The notes: a model not told the origin generated them from the letters alone. Shown: positions 1-8,380, counted from the stretch's first letter. The stretch: DNA of 64,000 nt from Ectopseudomonas chengduensis (GCF_900102635.1 NZ_FMZQ01000012.1:62001-126000); one strand, 5' to 3'. Program-made: numbers and translations.

Positions 1-17
1 CGAGCGCACCCATTTCT

Positions 18-75
18 GTAGGAGCCCGCTTGCGGGCGATGTTGTAAAACGGATCGCCGGCAAGCCGGCTCCTAC
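18..75. repeat. REP-type palindrome
   Basis: Two inverted arms, GTAGGAGCCCGCTTGCGGGC and the complement of GCCGGCAAGCCGGCTCCTAC, flank a short spacer. The same arms recur at 12444-12502. This is a typical extragenic palindrome pair of Pseudomonas. It lies just upstream of mmsA. Confidence 0.85.
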
Positions 76-104
76 CCACAATAATTACGTCTAGGAGCTT
101 CCCC

Positions 105-1601
105 ATGAGCCATATCCCTCACCTGATCAACGGCGAGCGCGTTGCCGGCAACGGTCGCAGTGCCCCGGTATACAACCCGTCCACCGGCGACTCCACCAGC
201 GCCATCGGCCTGGCTGATCGCGCCACCATGCAACTGGCCATCGACGCCGCCAAGGCCGCCTTCCCGGCCTGGCGCAACACCCCGCCGGCCAAGCGCGCGC
301 AGATCATGTTCCGCTTCAAGCAACTGCTGGAGCAGAACGAGAACGAAATCGCCGCGCTGATCAGCGCTGAGCATGGCAAGACCATTGAGGACGCCGTCGG
401 TGAACTCAAGCGCGGTATCGAGAACGTCGAGTTCGCCTGCGCCGCCCCGGAAATTCTCAAGGGCGAATACAGCCGCAACGTCGGCCCGAACATCGACGCC
501 TGGACCGACCTGCAACCCATTGGTGTCGTGGCAGGCATTACCCCGTTCAACTTCCCGGCCATGGTGCCGCTGTGGATGTACCCGCTGGCCATCGTCTGCG
601 GCAACTGCTTCATCCTCAAACCGTCCGAGCGCGACCCCAGCTCCACCCTGTTCATCGCCGAGCTGCTGAACCAGGCCGGCCTGCCCAAGGGCGTGCTGAA
701 CGTGGTCAACGGTGACAAGGACGCGGTCGACGCGCTGATCGAAGCGCCCGAGGTCAAGGCCCTGAGCTTCGTCGGCTCGACCCCCATCGCCGAATACATC
801 TACAGCGAAGGCACCAAGCGCGGCAAACGCGTGCAGGCCCTGGGCGGCGCCAAGAACCACGCCGTGCTGATGCCCGATGCCGACCTGGACAACGCTGTCA
901 GCGCTCTGATGGGTGCGGCCTACGGCTCCTGCGGCGAGCGTTGCATGGCCATCTCCGTGGCCGTGTGCGTGGGCGACCAGATCGCTGACGCGCTGGTGGA
1001 TAAGATCGTCCCGCAGATCCAGGCGCTGAAAATCGGTGCCGGCACCTCCTGCGGGCTGGACATGGGCCCGCTGGTCACCGCTGCTGCGCGTGACAAGGTC
1101 AAGGGCTACATCGACGCCGGGGTCGAGCAGGGCGCCAAGCTGGTGGTCGATGGTCGTGGTCTGGTGGTGCCGGGTAACGAGAACGGCTTCTTCGTCGGCG
1201 GCACCCTGTTCGATAAGGTGACCCCGGACATGACCATCTACACCGACGAAATCTTCGGCCCGGTGCTGTGCATTGTTCGCGTCGGCAGTCTGGAAGAGGC
1301 CATGCAACTGATCAACGATCACGAGTACGGCAACGGTACCTGCATCTTCACCCGTGACGGTGAAGCGGCGCGCCTGTTCTGCGACGAGATCGAAGTGGGC
1401 ATGGTCGGCGTCAACGTGCCGCTGCCGGTACCGGTGGCCTACCACAGCTTCGGCGGCTGGAAGCGCTCGCTGTTCGGTGACCTGCACGCCTACGGCCCGG
1501 ATGGCGTGCGCTTCTACACCCGCAAGAAGGCCATCACCCAGCGCTGGCCGGCACGCAAGAGCCACGAAGCGGCGCAGTTCGCCTTCCCCAGCAATGGCTG
1601 A
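105..1601 (+). CDS. mmsA: CoA-acylating methylmalonate-semialdehyde dehydrogenase
   Basis: This 498-residue aldehyde dehydrogenase converts methylmalonate semialdehyde (or malonate semialdehyde) with CoA and NAD to propionyl-CoA or acetyl-CoA, in valine and beta-alanine catabolism. The NAD-binding part carries ITPFNFP (146-151) and KPSERDPSS (172-180). The catalytic cysteine lies in GERCMA, C280. The glutamate base of ordinary aldehyde dehydrogenases is absent at LGGAKNH, as expected for this CoA-dependent subfamily. The length is normal. The start follows AGGAGCTTCCCC. No mmsB or mmsR partner is visible, so the operon context is unknown; an iolA-like role in inositol breakdown is less likely in this genus. 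Confidence 0.93.
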   Translation: MSHIPHLINGERVAGNGRSAPVYNPSTGDSTSAIGLADRATMQLAIDAAKAAFPAWRNTPPAKRAQIMFRFKQLLEQNENEIAALISAEHGKTIEDAVGELKRGIENVEFACAAPEILKGEYSRNVGPNIDAWTDLQPIGVVAGITPFNFPAMVPLWMYPLAIVCGNCFILKPSERDPSSTLFIAELLNQAGLPKGVLNVVNGDKDAVDALIEAPEVKALSFVGSTPIAEYIYSEGTKRGKRVQALGGAKNHAVLMPDADLDNAVSALMGAAYGSCGERCMAISVAVCVGDQIADALVDKIVPQIQALKIGAGTSCGLDMGPLVTAAARDKVKGYIDAGVEQGAKLVVDGRGLVVPGNENGFFVGGTLFDKVTPDMTIYTDEIFGPVLCIVRVGSLEEAMQLINDHEYGNGTCIFTRDGEAARLFCDEIEVGMVGVNVPLPVPVAYHSFGGWKRSLFGDLHAYGPDGVRFYTRKKAITQRWPARKSHEAAQFAFPSNG

Positions 1602-1621
1602 GTGAGCTGCTGCTTTGAATG

Positions 1622-1650
1622 AAAAGGCCGATCACTAGATCGGCCTTTTT
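1622..1650 (+). terminator. Rho-independent terminator after mmsA
   Basis: A perfect hairpin, AAAGGCCGAT-CACTAG-ATCGGCCTTT, is followed by a T run about 20 bases after the mmsA stop. The A-rich left flank would also let it serve the opposite-strand lipoprotein gene. Confidence 0.9.
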
Positions 1651-1703
1651 GTTGTCAGGCGGCGCGTTGCTCGTTGCAAGCAGCGCTCCGCTGGAGACGC
1701 CGT

Positions 1704-1910
1704 TCACTGCGCCTGATCGATGGCCTCCTGCAGGCGCTGAGTGTTCGCCGCATTGGCTTGGTCGATCTGTTGCTTGAGCTGCTCCATCTGCTGCTGAGCC
1801 TGTTTGGCCTGCTCAGCCTGGAGTGTCGCCGTAGCGGCCGTCTCACCGGCGCCGCAGCCGCCAAGGGTGAGTAACAGGGAAAGGGTGCAGCAATGGCGCA
1901 GGTACATCAT
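1704..1910 (-). CDS. small lipoprotein with a Gln/Ala-rich coiled coil
   Basis: A 68-residue protein. It begins MMYLRHCCTLSLLLTLGGCG, a signal sequence with lipobox LGGC, so it is probably lipidated on Cys. The mature part is a Q/A/E-rich heptad-like helix (QAEQAKQAQQQMEQLKQQ) that should form a coiled coil. The start is set by GAGGACTCC directly upstream of the ATG; a longer reading frame to 2099 has no such site and would bury the signal peptide. It faces mmsA across a shared terminator. Function is unknown. It superficially resembles small Lpp-like or periplasmic lipoproteins, but I see no family-defining motif. Confidence 0.7.
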   Translation of the reverse strand: MMYLRHCCTLSLLLTLGGCGAGETAATATLQAEQAKQAQQQMEQLKQQIDQANAANTQRLQEAIDQAQ

Positions 1911-2086
1911 GGAGTCCTCGGGCAAGCTCGTGCGGTGAGCGATAGATTGGCGCATTTGTGCCGGTTTGTGTGTGCCGGCTGCCGCAAACCGAAAGCGCTG
2001 ATTCAAGCTCGCTACGCGGCTCGTTGCATATCGTCTATCCACGGCCTCTGGTAAAACAGCCGGCAGGTAGAAAAGGGAGATGCACG

Positions 2087-2914
2087 ATGACCGAGCCATT
2101 CATGCTGGATCTACACACATACCTCGAGCGCCTGGGTTACTCGTCGGCGCCGCCACCGACCCTCGACACCCTGCGCGAGCTGCAGGCGCGGCACACCGCC
2201 GAGTTCCCCTTCGAAACCCTGGCGAGCATGCTGCGCGTGCCGGTGGAGGTCGAACCCGCCGCGATCCAGGACAAGCTGCTGCGTCAGGGCCGTGGCGGCT
2301 ACTGCTTCGAACTCAACCGTCTGTACCTGCTGCTGTTGCAGGCGCTGGGCTTCGACGCGCGCGGGCTGACCGGGCGTGTTGTGATGGGCGGGCCGGAGGA
2401 TGCCCTGCCGGCGCGCACCCATATGCTGGTGCTGGTGACCCTGGGTGGCGTGCGCTACATCACCGACGTCGGCTTCGGCGGCATGGTGCCGACCGGTCCA
2501 CTGCTGCTCGACAATGAGGCCGAGCAGTCCACACCGCATGAGCCCTATCGCCTGACGCTGGTGGATGGCACCTACACCCTGCGCGCGTTGGTGGCGGGTA
2601 GCTGGCGAGCCATGTACGTGTTCGATCTGCAGAAGGTGGCGGATATCGATTACGTGGTGGGTAACTGGTACGTGTGCACCCACCCGGATTCGCCTTTCCG
2701 CGGCCAGATGATCGCCGCCCGCACCGGGCCAGACCTGCGCAAGACGCTGAACAATGGCAGCTTCGCCATCCACCGCCTGGGGCAGGCGAGTGAGCGGGTG
2801 CAGTTGCAGAGTGTCGATGAGGTGCTGAAGGTTCTGCGCGAGGAGTTTGGGATTCGGGTGCCGGAGCATCCTGAGCGGCGGGAGATCATCGAGCGGTTGA
2901 TTGTGGGGGCGTGA
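2087..2914 (+). CDS. arylamine N-acetyltransferase (NAT family)
   Basis: A 275-residue acetyl-CoA-dependent transferase that acetylates arylamines and arylhydrazines. The Cys-His-Asp catalytic triad is complete: C73 in GRGGYCFELN, H112 in RTHMLVLV and D127 in DVGFGG. Length and spacing match bacterial NATs. The ATG at 2087 follows AAAGGGAGA. The frame is open 129 bases further upstream, but that part (Cys/Arg-rich) looks non-coding. The gene stands alone and is followed by a repeat cluster. Confidence 0.93.
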   Translation: MTEPFMLDLHTYLERLGYSSAPPPTLDTLRELQARHTAEFPFETLASMLRVPVEVEPAAIQDKLLRQGRGGYCFELNRLYLLLLQALGFDARGLTGRVVMGGPEDALPARTHMLVLVTLGGVRYITDVGFGGMVPTGPLLLDNEAEQSTPHEPYRLTLVDGTYTLRALVAGSWRAMYVFDLQKVADIDYVVGNWYVCTHPDSPFRGQMIAARTGPDLRKTLNNGSFAIHRLGQASERVQLQSVDEVLKVLREEFGIRVPEHPERREIIERLIVGA

Positions 2915-2943
2915 AGGCAAGGCCGCTGGTATCGCCACGTTCT

Positions 2944-3006
2944 TGTGGGAGGGGCTTCAGCCACGACCCGAAGCCACCCAAATCTGTAGGAGCGGCTTCA
3001 GCTGCG
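2944..3006. repeat. GGAGGGGCTTCAGC-type extragenic repeats
   Basis: Two copies in tandem of a short motif, TGTGGGAGGGGCTTCAGCC and TGTAGGAGCGGCTTCAGCTG. The first is the same unit that forms a full palindrome at 61454-61500. Here the copies are direct rather than inverted. Confidence 0.7.
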
Positions 3007-3052
3007 AAAATCTTTCAGCCAACCGAGATTGCTGACGGAACAGCGATCAATT

Positions 3053-3091
3053 CCCCTCTCCCGCTTGCGGGAGAGGGGCTAGGGGAGAGGG
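3053..3091. repeat. CCCCTCTCCC palindrome
   Basis: CCCCTCTCCCGC-TT-GCGGGAGAGGGG is a perfect 12-base-arm hairpin followed by another half copy (AGGGGAGAGGG). The same unit is found in both orientations at 44100-44211. Confidence 0.75.
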
Positions 3092-3114
3092 CGCTCTTGG
3101 CTTTTGTACTCCGA

Positions 3115-3370
3115 CGCCGCACATTCGTTATCTGAAATTACGGTTTCGCCCTTACGGCGACTCACTTTTTTCAAACGCCAAAAAAGTAAGCAAAAACGCT
3201 ATGCCCCGCCATCCGGGTCTCGCTGCGCTCGACTTCCCTCACTCCATCATTGCTCCGAGGGCCCGCCGCGGAGGGCCATCCCTGGCCCATCGCGGCTCTC
3301 GCGGCATCCATGCCGCTCAACCCTCTACACAACGATTCCGTTCGGCCTTCTGAACGGGGCAATTGGTGCA
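3115..3370. repeat. probable dispersed Pseudomonas repeat, non-coding
   Basis: The stretch from TTACGGCGACTCACTTTTTT through GGCCTTCTGAACGGGGC matches, from memory, a sequence scattered in many Pseudomonas genomes. It carries open frames on both strands (about 100 codons) but none has a ribosome site or a credible protein. It fills the gap between the NAT gene and the AIPR gene, so the island's right-hand gene lies inside a repeat-rich zone. Confidence 0.5.
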
Positions 3371-3397
3371 GGACTGATAGATCGTTGCACCGCAGGA

Positions 3398-3430
3398 TAG
3401 GGTGGACAAGCTTCGCGTTGTCCACCCTAC
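3398..3430. repeat. GGTGGACAA inverted repeat
   Basis: TAGGGTGGACAA-GCTTCGCG-TTGTCCACCCTA is a perfect 12-base inverted repeat about 55 bases past the end of the AIPR gene. A degraded copy of the same element (GTGGGCAACGCGTAGCTTGT, then CCACC) lies on the other side of the AIPR gene at 5675-5702. Confidence 0.8.
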
Positions 3431-3483
3431 TTGCTAGGTGGCGGCTAACGCTTACAGAACCACCAGCCATTTAAGTAGTACAG

Positions 3484-5454
3484 TTAGCGGTCTAGATCGC
3501 GAAAAACTTCATTTCCATTAGCATCGAAGACGACACCATCAACCTGCTCCATTAAAGCCCCTCGCTTAATAAGAGTTTTGATAGCCCTGCTTACTCTAAG
3601 AGGCTTTGCGTCAAGTTTTTCTGCAACAATCATGTGGACACCAGGCTTCCACGGCTGTGGTGGCAGTAAATTATGAACAGAAGTCAAGAAATCCTCACTT
3701 TCCGTATAGTCGGGTTCAATGTTCTTTATCGGACGTTGGATTTCCCGCCTCCCATCGGTCCAATCGCCTTTGATGCCCCATGCTATTGCAGCAGCATTAG
3801 CAATACTTAACATCATTGCATCAGTGAGCCTTGCAGATTTTTTGCGCCCCGTAGTTTGGCTAATCACTGCCCAGCACTCATCCATAAATTTTTCTGTAAC
3901 TTTCGACAGATCCATTGATATTAGATCTCGATGTTGATAAGAGTAGGTTCCTATAGAGCGAACTGCTGCAATATAAGCCAATACACCCCGCCACGCAGAT
4001 AAAATTCCCGAATAAGGTCCACGCTTGGATTTTTGCGCCTTTATTATCGATAATTCAGAATAGCGAATCAAAGCCGCTATAACCGGCCATGCATTCATAG
4101 GGAATGATTCAGAGTATACGGATTGGTAAGCCTCTGTTGTTCGCAAATGCTTTTGCCTCAGCTTTGATGACCTAACAGGGTTTTTAAGAAGCAAGGCAGT
4201 AGATGCTGCAGCAATAGTCAGAGGGGAAAGTATGCGATTCTCAGGCTTCCCTTCGTTCTTATAAAAATTGGTCCGCCGCTCATAGAACCAATCATGCCGG
4301 ATCAAGATCTCTTCAATGCTACGTTGAATTTTTTCGGTCGCATGGAGTGCGGCTGGCTCGACAGAACTTTGGTTGTTTGTCGCGCGAATAACTTGATCGC
4401 GGATCGACTCATCTTGAGAAACAATAACTTTGACGAGGAGGGTTCTTGAATCACTCTCCAACTTCGAAGAGGACGTATAATGTTTATAAATTGACTCTGT
4501 TGTTTGGAGCCCGTTAACGATCTGAATGTCTCTAAGCTTTAGAGTCTTCCCTACGATCGACGCACTGGTTGCCAAAATTGTGACACCATTGTTAAGCCAC
4601 CAAAAATTTGGTGCCGAGATGTCATTGAGTGTATTGTGAATATCAGCGTTTACGAGATTTACTCCAAGGTAAGCTCGCACGTTAGAGTCAAATAGGTATC
4701 GCCTTAGATTTCCCTTTTCGTCTTGCACAAACGCACTATAATCTTTCAGTTTGGCAAGTACCACGTAACCTTCCTGACCTGCAGTGAGGCATTCTTGGAC
4801 TGGTAGATCTAGTGCAAAACTTCGAACTTGGCGATAACGTTCGACCAGCTCGGCTGAACCCAATGCGGTAAAGGTGGATGTCGAGGCACTGAAATAGGAA
4901 TTCAGCAAGCTTGTTAATTGGTTTGCTCGGGCCTTTATGCTAGTACCAAGTAGATCTACATTACCCCTTGACGCATATACGATATCGAATACAATCGTTG
5001 GGCGTAAAAGTGAAAGCTGCTTAAATGCGGTCACAAACAAGTCACGACATTGCTTGATCTTGGCAGAGTACTTGCCGGATAACTCAGAGTTTGTAAGTGA
5101 TAAATCAAAAATGTCTTGCGTTGTTGCTAATAGTGAGTCAAGGGGGGACTGCTGAAAAGTCTCATGATGCTTACAGGTTATAATATAAACCTGTATTTCT
5201 GCTCCGCTTCGAGGCCAGGAAAAGTCCGTAGAATCCGTTAAAAGTCGTCCATTAATTAATATATAGAATCCATCGATCCCCCCATCTAGCGAACCATCAG
5301 TCCATCCGAAGTCGATCTCTTCCGTAGAAAGATCATAACTTTTTAATATTTGATCCAATGCAAATCTTTCAAATATATCTCCTATGTCCCCTGGAGTTTT
5401 CTCTTGCATCTGCTGCAAAAGAGAATCTATCAGTATAGTGTCATTTCTGGCCAT
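3484..5454 (-). CDS. AIPR-family protein (abortive-infection / phage-resistance-like)
   Basis: A 656-residue protein. Residues about 250-430 carry the AIPR hallmarks: LFDSNVRAYLG (254-264), FWWLNNGVTILA (284-295), DIQIVNGLQTTES (309-321) and NNQSSVEPAAL (360-370). The N-terminal region has DGGIDGFYI (57-65) and IQVYIITCKHH (87-97), the layout of a PD-(D/E)xK nuclease core, but the E/Q of E/QxK is Thr93. The C-terminal 60 residues (VAEKLDAKPLRVSRAIKTL) look like a winged helix. The gene is visibly richer in A+T than its neighbours and sits between repeats and a broken NYN gene, so it was probably acquired. Members of the family are linked to phage defence; the biochemical activity here is inferred only. 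No partner gene is present. Confidence 0.85.
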   Translation of the reverse strand: MARNDTILIDSLLQQMQEKTPGDIGDIFERFALDQILKSYDLSTEEIDFGWTDGSLDGGIDGFYILINGRLLTDSTDFSWPRSGAEIQVYIITCKHHETFQQSPLDSLLATTQDIFDLSLTNSELSGKYSAKIKQCRDLFVTAFKQLSLLRPTIVFDIVYASRGNVDLLGTSIKARANQLTSLLNSYFSASTSTFTALGSAELVERYRQVRSFALDLPVQECLTAGQEGYVVLAKLKDYSAFVQDEKGNLRRYLFDSNVRAYLGVNLVNADIHNTLNDISAPNFWWLNNGVTILATSASIVGKTLKLRDIQIVNGLQTTESIYKHYTSSSKLESDSRTLLVKVIVSQDESIRDQVIRATNNQSSVEPAALHATEKIQRSIEEILIRHDWFYERRTNFYKNEGKPENRILSPLTIAAASTALLLKNPVRSSKLRQKHLRTTEAYQSVYSESFPMNAWPVIAALIRYSELSIIKAQKSKRGPYSGILSAWRGVLAYIAAVRSIGTYSYQHRDLISMDLSKVTEKFMDECWAVISQTTGRKKSARLTDAMMLSIANAAAIAWGIKGDWTDGRREIQRPIKNIEPDYTESEDFLTSVHNLLPPQPWKPGVHMIVAEKLDAKPLRVSRAIKTLIKRGALMEQVDGVVFDANGNEVFRDLDR

Positions 5455-5663
5455 TTCTGAGCTCTTTATTTAAAGAAAATCAAGCATTATATTAATATTC
5501 GACAAGCCCCGCCCCCACGCTGGAAAATTAATGCTTGGATGAGGAAGTTATAAGCATCGACACTTTTACTCCTAGGTACCACAACCCACCATTTATTTTC
5601 GGATCTGCTGAGATCGAGAATACCGGCAAGAAATAATTTTTCAGAAATTTACCATGCCAACAT

Positions 5664-5810
5664 TTAGTCTGTAGTGTGGGCAACGCGTAGCTTGTCCACC
5701 GTTTTATCGGATTCAATAAAGTCTTCAGCGATAACGACCAACGCATTATCCGCATCGATCAAAACAGCGAGGTGTTTGTGCTGGCGGGAGGGGGAGGGCT
5801 TGTTGGCCAT
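5664..5810 (-). pseudogene. 5' remnant of a NYN-domain (LabA-like) gene
   Basis: A 48-codon frame starting MANKPSPSRQHKHLAVLID, then ADNALVVIAEDF. LAVLIDADNA is the first strand of NYN/PIN-like nuclease domains, with the metal-binding Asp pair D19 and D21. A good ribosome site (AAGGATGCACC) precedes the ATG. Intact family members run well over 200 residues; here the frame diverges after about residue 35 and stops in a GGTGGACAA-type repeat. No later NYN strand is visible downstream to 5455. The rest of the 5455-5980 interval holds only the repeat half-copy and a hairpin. Confidence 0.72.
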
Positions 5811-5862
5811 GGTGCATCCTTGCTAGGGCGATGCACCGACCTTACTGCGAAATGATGGCTCT

Positions 5863-5889
5863 GCGCCATAGCCCGAAAGGCTATGGCGC
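5863..5889. terminator. hairpin between the NYN remnant and the SulP gene
   Basis: GCGCCATAGCC-CGAAA-GGCTATGGCGC is a perfect 11-base stem. It lies about 90 bases past the SulP stop codon on the minus strand. It lacks a clear T run on either side, so termination is plausible rather than certain. Confidence 0.5.
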
Positions 5890-5980
5890 TTTGCGTTGGA
5901 TCAGGCGTTGCAGCTGCTCAGTTGCCAGGTGCCTTTGCCATCAGGTCGAGCAGGTGGCTGTGGAGGCCGCCGTCAGGCGC

Positions 5981-7492
5981 TCAGGCCAGTGCCGTGCGCT
6001 GCCGACCTTCCACGCGGCGTTTCAACGCCGCGCCTTCGACGATCTCCAATCCGCCACCCTGGGCGCGGGCGGAGCGGCCCCAGTCTTCCAGAAGTTCCAT
6101 GCAGGCATGGTCGATATAGCTGACCCGCGCCAGGCTCAGGTGCAAACGGGTGCCTGGCTCGACGCTGGCCAGCAGTTTGGCCAGTTGTGGCACGCGGAGG
6201 AAGGTGGCGGCGCCGCTCATGCGCAGTTCGGCGCTGTTCGGGCCGGTGGGCACCAGTTTCACGCGCAGGCGCGAGGCGCTCCACACCAGTTTCAGCAGGG
6301 TCAGGGCGAAGCCCACCAGCACGCCGGTCAGCAGGTCGGTGAAGACGATGCATAGCGCCGTGGCGGCGTAGATGAACACCGGGGCACGGCCGTACTGGCC
6401 GAGGTTGCGCATGGCCTTGGGGTCGACCAGTTTGCAGCCGGTGTACACCAGTACCGCACCGAGGCTGGCCACCGGGATGCTCTGCAGCACGGCGGGCAGC
6501 AGAGCGACCAGGGCCAGTAGCCAGGCGCCGTGGAGGATGGTCGAGGCACGGCCGCGAGCGCCGGCTTGCACGTTGGCCGAGCTACGTACGATCACGCCGG
6601 TCATCGGCAGGGCGCCGACTGCACCGCAGAGCATGTTGCCGATGCCCTGGGCGGACAGTTCGCGGTTGAAGCGCGCACGCGGGCCATCGTGCATGCGATC
6701 GACGGCGGCGGCAGACAACAGCGTCTCGGCACTGGCGATAAAGGCCAAGGCTAGGGCGGCGATCAGCAGTTGCGGATCGGCCAGGCTGGCCAGGCCCTGT
6801 GGGGTGATCCAGTCGATGGCATCGCCGAGATTGGCCGGCAGCTCGACGCGCTTGACCGGCAGTGTCAGCCACAGGCTGGCAAGAGTGGCGAGCGTCACGC
6901 CGACCAGCGCGCCGGGTAGAAAGCGCAGCGGTGCCGGGCGAAAACGCTCCCACAGCCAGATGCTGGCGATGGTGCCGAGGCCCACTGCACCGGCGATCAT
7001 GGCGTTGCTGCCGAGCAGGCTCAGCGCATCACGCACGGCGCCGGGGAAGGCCAGCAGGTTGTCCAGGCCGGAGGCCTTGGGCGCGGCATCGATCATCACG
7101 TGCACCTGCGACAGCACGATAAGGATGCCGATGCCGGCGAGCATGCCGTAGACCACCGCCGGCGCGGTGACGCGAAACCAGCCGCCCAGGCGCAAGGTGC
7201 CGGCGACCAGCTGGATCAGTCCGGCCAGCAGCAACACCGGGCCTAGCGCAGCCATGCCGTGAGTACGCACCAGCTCGAACACCAGCACGGCGAGGCCGGC
7301 AGCCGGGCCGCTCACCTGTAGTGGCGCGCCGGCGATGAAACCGACCACCAGACCGCCGATGATGCCGGTGATCAGTCCCTTGGCCGGCGGCATGCCGGAG
7401 GCGATGGCGATGCCCATGCACAGCGGCAGGGCGACGAGAAAGACCACCACGGACGCCAGCGCGTCCCGTGGCAGTGTGCGAAATACAGTCAT
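5981..7492 (-). CDS. SulP-family anion transporter, probably bicarbonate
   Basis: A 503-residue inner-membrane protein. It starts with SulP helix signatures (VFLVALPLCMGIAIASGMPP, then GAPLQVSGPAAGLAV), has 10 or more hydrophobic segments, and ends in a STAS domain (about 415-500, RLHLSLARVSYIDHACMELL). The start follows AAGGAGAGATATTC. It lies 84 bases downstream of a beta-carbonic anhydrase on the same strand. That pairing suggests bicarbonate, or sulfate less likely, as substrate: the anhydrase would interconvert CO2 and bicarbonate next to the carrier. Substrate is inferred from context. Confidence 0.88.
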   Translation of the reverse strand: MTVFRTLPRDALASVVVFLVALPLCMGIAIASGMPPAKGLITGIIGGLVVGFIAGAPLQVSGPAAGLAVLVFELVRTHGMAALGPVLLLAGLIQLVAGTLRLGGWFRVTAPAVVYGMLAGIGILIVLSQVHVMIDAAPKASGLDNLLAFPGAVRDALSLLGSNAMIAGAVGLGTIASIWLWERFRPAPLRFLPGALVGVTLATLASLWLTLPVKRVELPANLGDAIDWITPQGLASLADPQLLIAALALAFIASAETLLSAAAVDRMHDGPRARFNRELSAQGIGNMLCGAVGALPMTGVIVRSSANVQAGARGRASTILHGAWLLALVALLPAVLQSIPVASLGAVLVYTGCKLVDPKAMRNLGQYGRAPVFIYAATALCIVFTDLLTGVLVGFALTLLKLVWSASRLRVKLVPTGPNSAELRMSGAATFLRVPQLAKLLASVEPGTRLHLSLARVSYIDHACMELLEDWGRSARAQGGGLEIVEGAALKRRVEGRQRTALA

Positions 7493-7576
7493 GAATATCT
7501 CTCCTTGCCCGATCTACGGGCAAAAGCAGCCCATGCCCGCGCCATCCAGGGGCGCAGGCTCAGGGAAATGGGTGGA

Positions 7577-8308
7577 TCAGACGCTGGCGTAGCGCGGTTG
7601 CGGGGTAGCGCAGGGCTGCTCGTCGCCATCGAGCGCGAGGAAGTGCCCCGAGGCGGCGTCATAGGCGCGGATGCCGCCACTGTCGATGTCGTAGACCCAG
7701 CCATGGATCTGCAATTGGCCGCTGGCCAGACGGGCGGCGACGGAAGGGTGAGTGCGCAGGTGGTCGAGCTGGGCCACTACGTTCTCTTCGGTCAGCACGC
7801 CGAGGGTTTCGTGGGCGCTGCCGCAATTGCAGTTGTCCGCCACCACGCTGCGCGCCACCTCGGCGTGGCGCAGCCAGGCGCGCACGGTTGGCATGCCGTC
7901 GAGGCTGGCCGGGTTGAGCACGGCCTTCATCGCGCCGCAGTCGGAATGGCCACAGACGATGATGTGCTGCACGCCGAGCGCCAGTACGGCGTACTCGATG
8001 GCGGTGGACACGCCGCCGTTCATCTGTCCGTAGGGCGGTACCACGTTACCCACGTTACGGGTGACGAACAGAGTGCCGGGGTCGCTCTGGGTGATCAGCT
8101 CCGGCACGATGCGCGAGTCGGCGCAGGTGATGAACATTGCGCTGGGCGACTGCGCCGAGGCCAGACGCTTGAACAGCGCCTGCTGCTGCGGGTAGACCTT
8201 CTGGCGGAAACGCCGAAAGCCCTGCAGCAGTTGTTGCAGGGCGGCCTGCGCGTTGTCCTTGGTGACGGGGCGCAGGGTGTTGCCGGTTCGGGAAGCGGTT
8301 GAGTTCAT
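7577..8308 (-). CDS. beta-class carbonic anhydrase
   Basis: A 243-residue zinc enzyme that hydrates CO2. Zinc and catalytic residues are all present: C62, D64 and R66 in TCADSR, H121 and C124 in CGHSDCGAMK. The ATG at 8308 is preceded by AGGAGATGCAACG; the frame is open further upstream to 8380 but that part overlaps a palindromic operator candidate. It is first in a probable two-gene unit with the SulP transporter. Confidence 0.92.
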   Translation of the reverse strand: MNSTASRTGNTLRPVTKDNAQAALQQLLQGFRRFRQKVYPQQQALFKRLASAQSPSAMFITCADSRIVPELITQSDPGTLFVTRNVGNVVPPYGQMNGGVSTAIEYAVLALGVQHIIVCGHSDCGAMKAVLNPASLDGMPTVRAWLRHAEVARSVVADNCNCGSAHETLGVLTEENVVAQLDHLRTHPSVAARLASGQLQIHGWVYDIDSGGIRAYDAASGHFLALDGDEQPCATPQPRYASV

Positions 8309-8364
8309 CGTTGCATCTCCTGTGATTTTCATCGGTGACGTTCTCGACTGCCAGCCAAACGCCT

Positions 8365-8380
8365 GTGACCGTTCGGTCAC
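8365..8380. promoter_or_regulatory. candidate operator upstream of carbonic anhydrase
   Basis: GTGACCG-TT-CGGTCAC is a perfect 7-base inverted repeat centred about 65 bases before the carbonic anhydrase start, the size and symmetry of a TetR-family site. A near copy, GTGACTG-TT-TGGTCAC, lies at 23152-23167 upstream of an unrelated small gene. No regulator for it is encoded next door. Confidence 0.5.

Noticed and set aside
18..75. CRISPR array as an explanation for the recurring palindromes
   Set aside because: Units are isolated, palindromic and not regularly spaced, and no cas genes are present.
72..1565. A 497-codon minus-strand frame opposite mmsA
   Set aside because: Antisense shadow, no ribosome site.
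5528..5755. A 75-codon minus-strand frame between the AIPR and SulP genes
   Set aside because: Different frame from the recognisable NYN start, no ribosome site, and it runs across the repeat.
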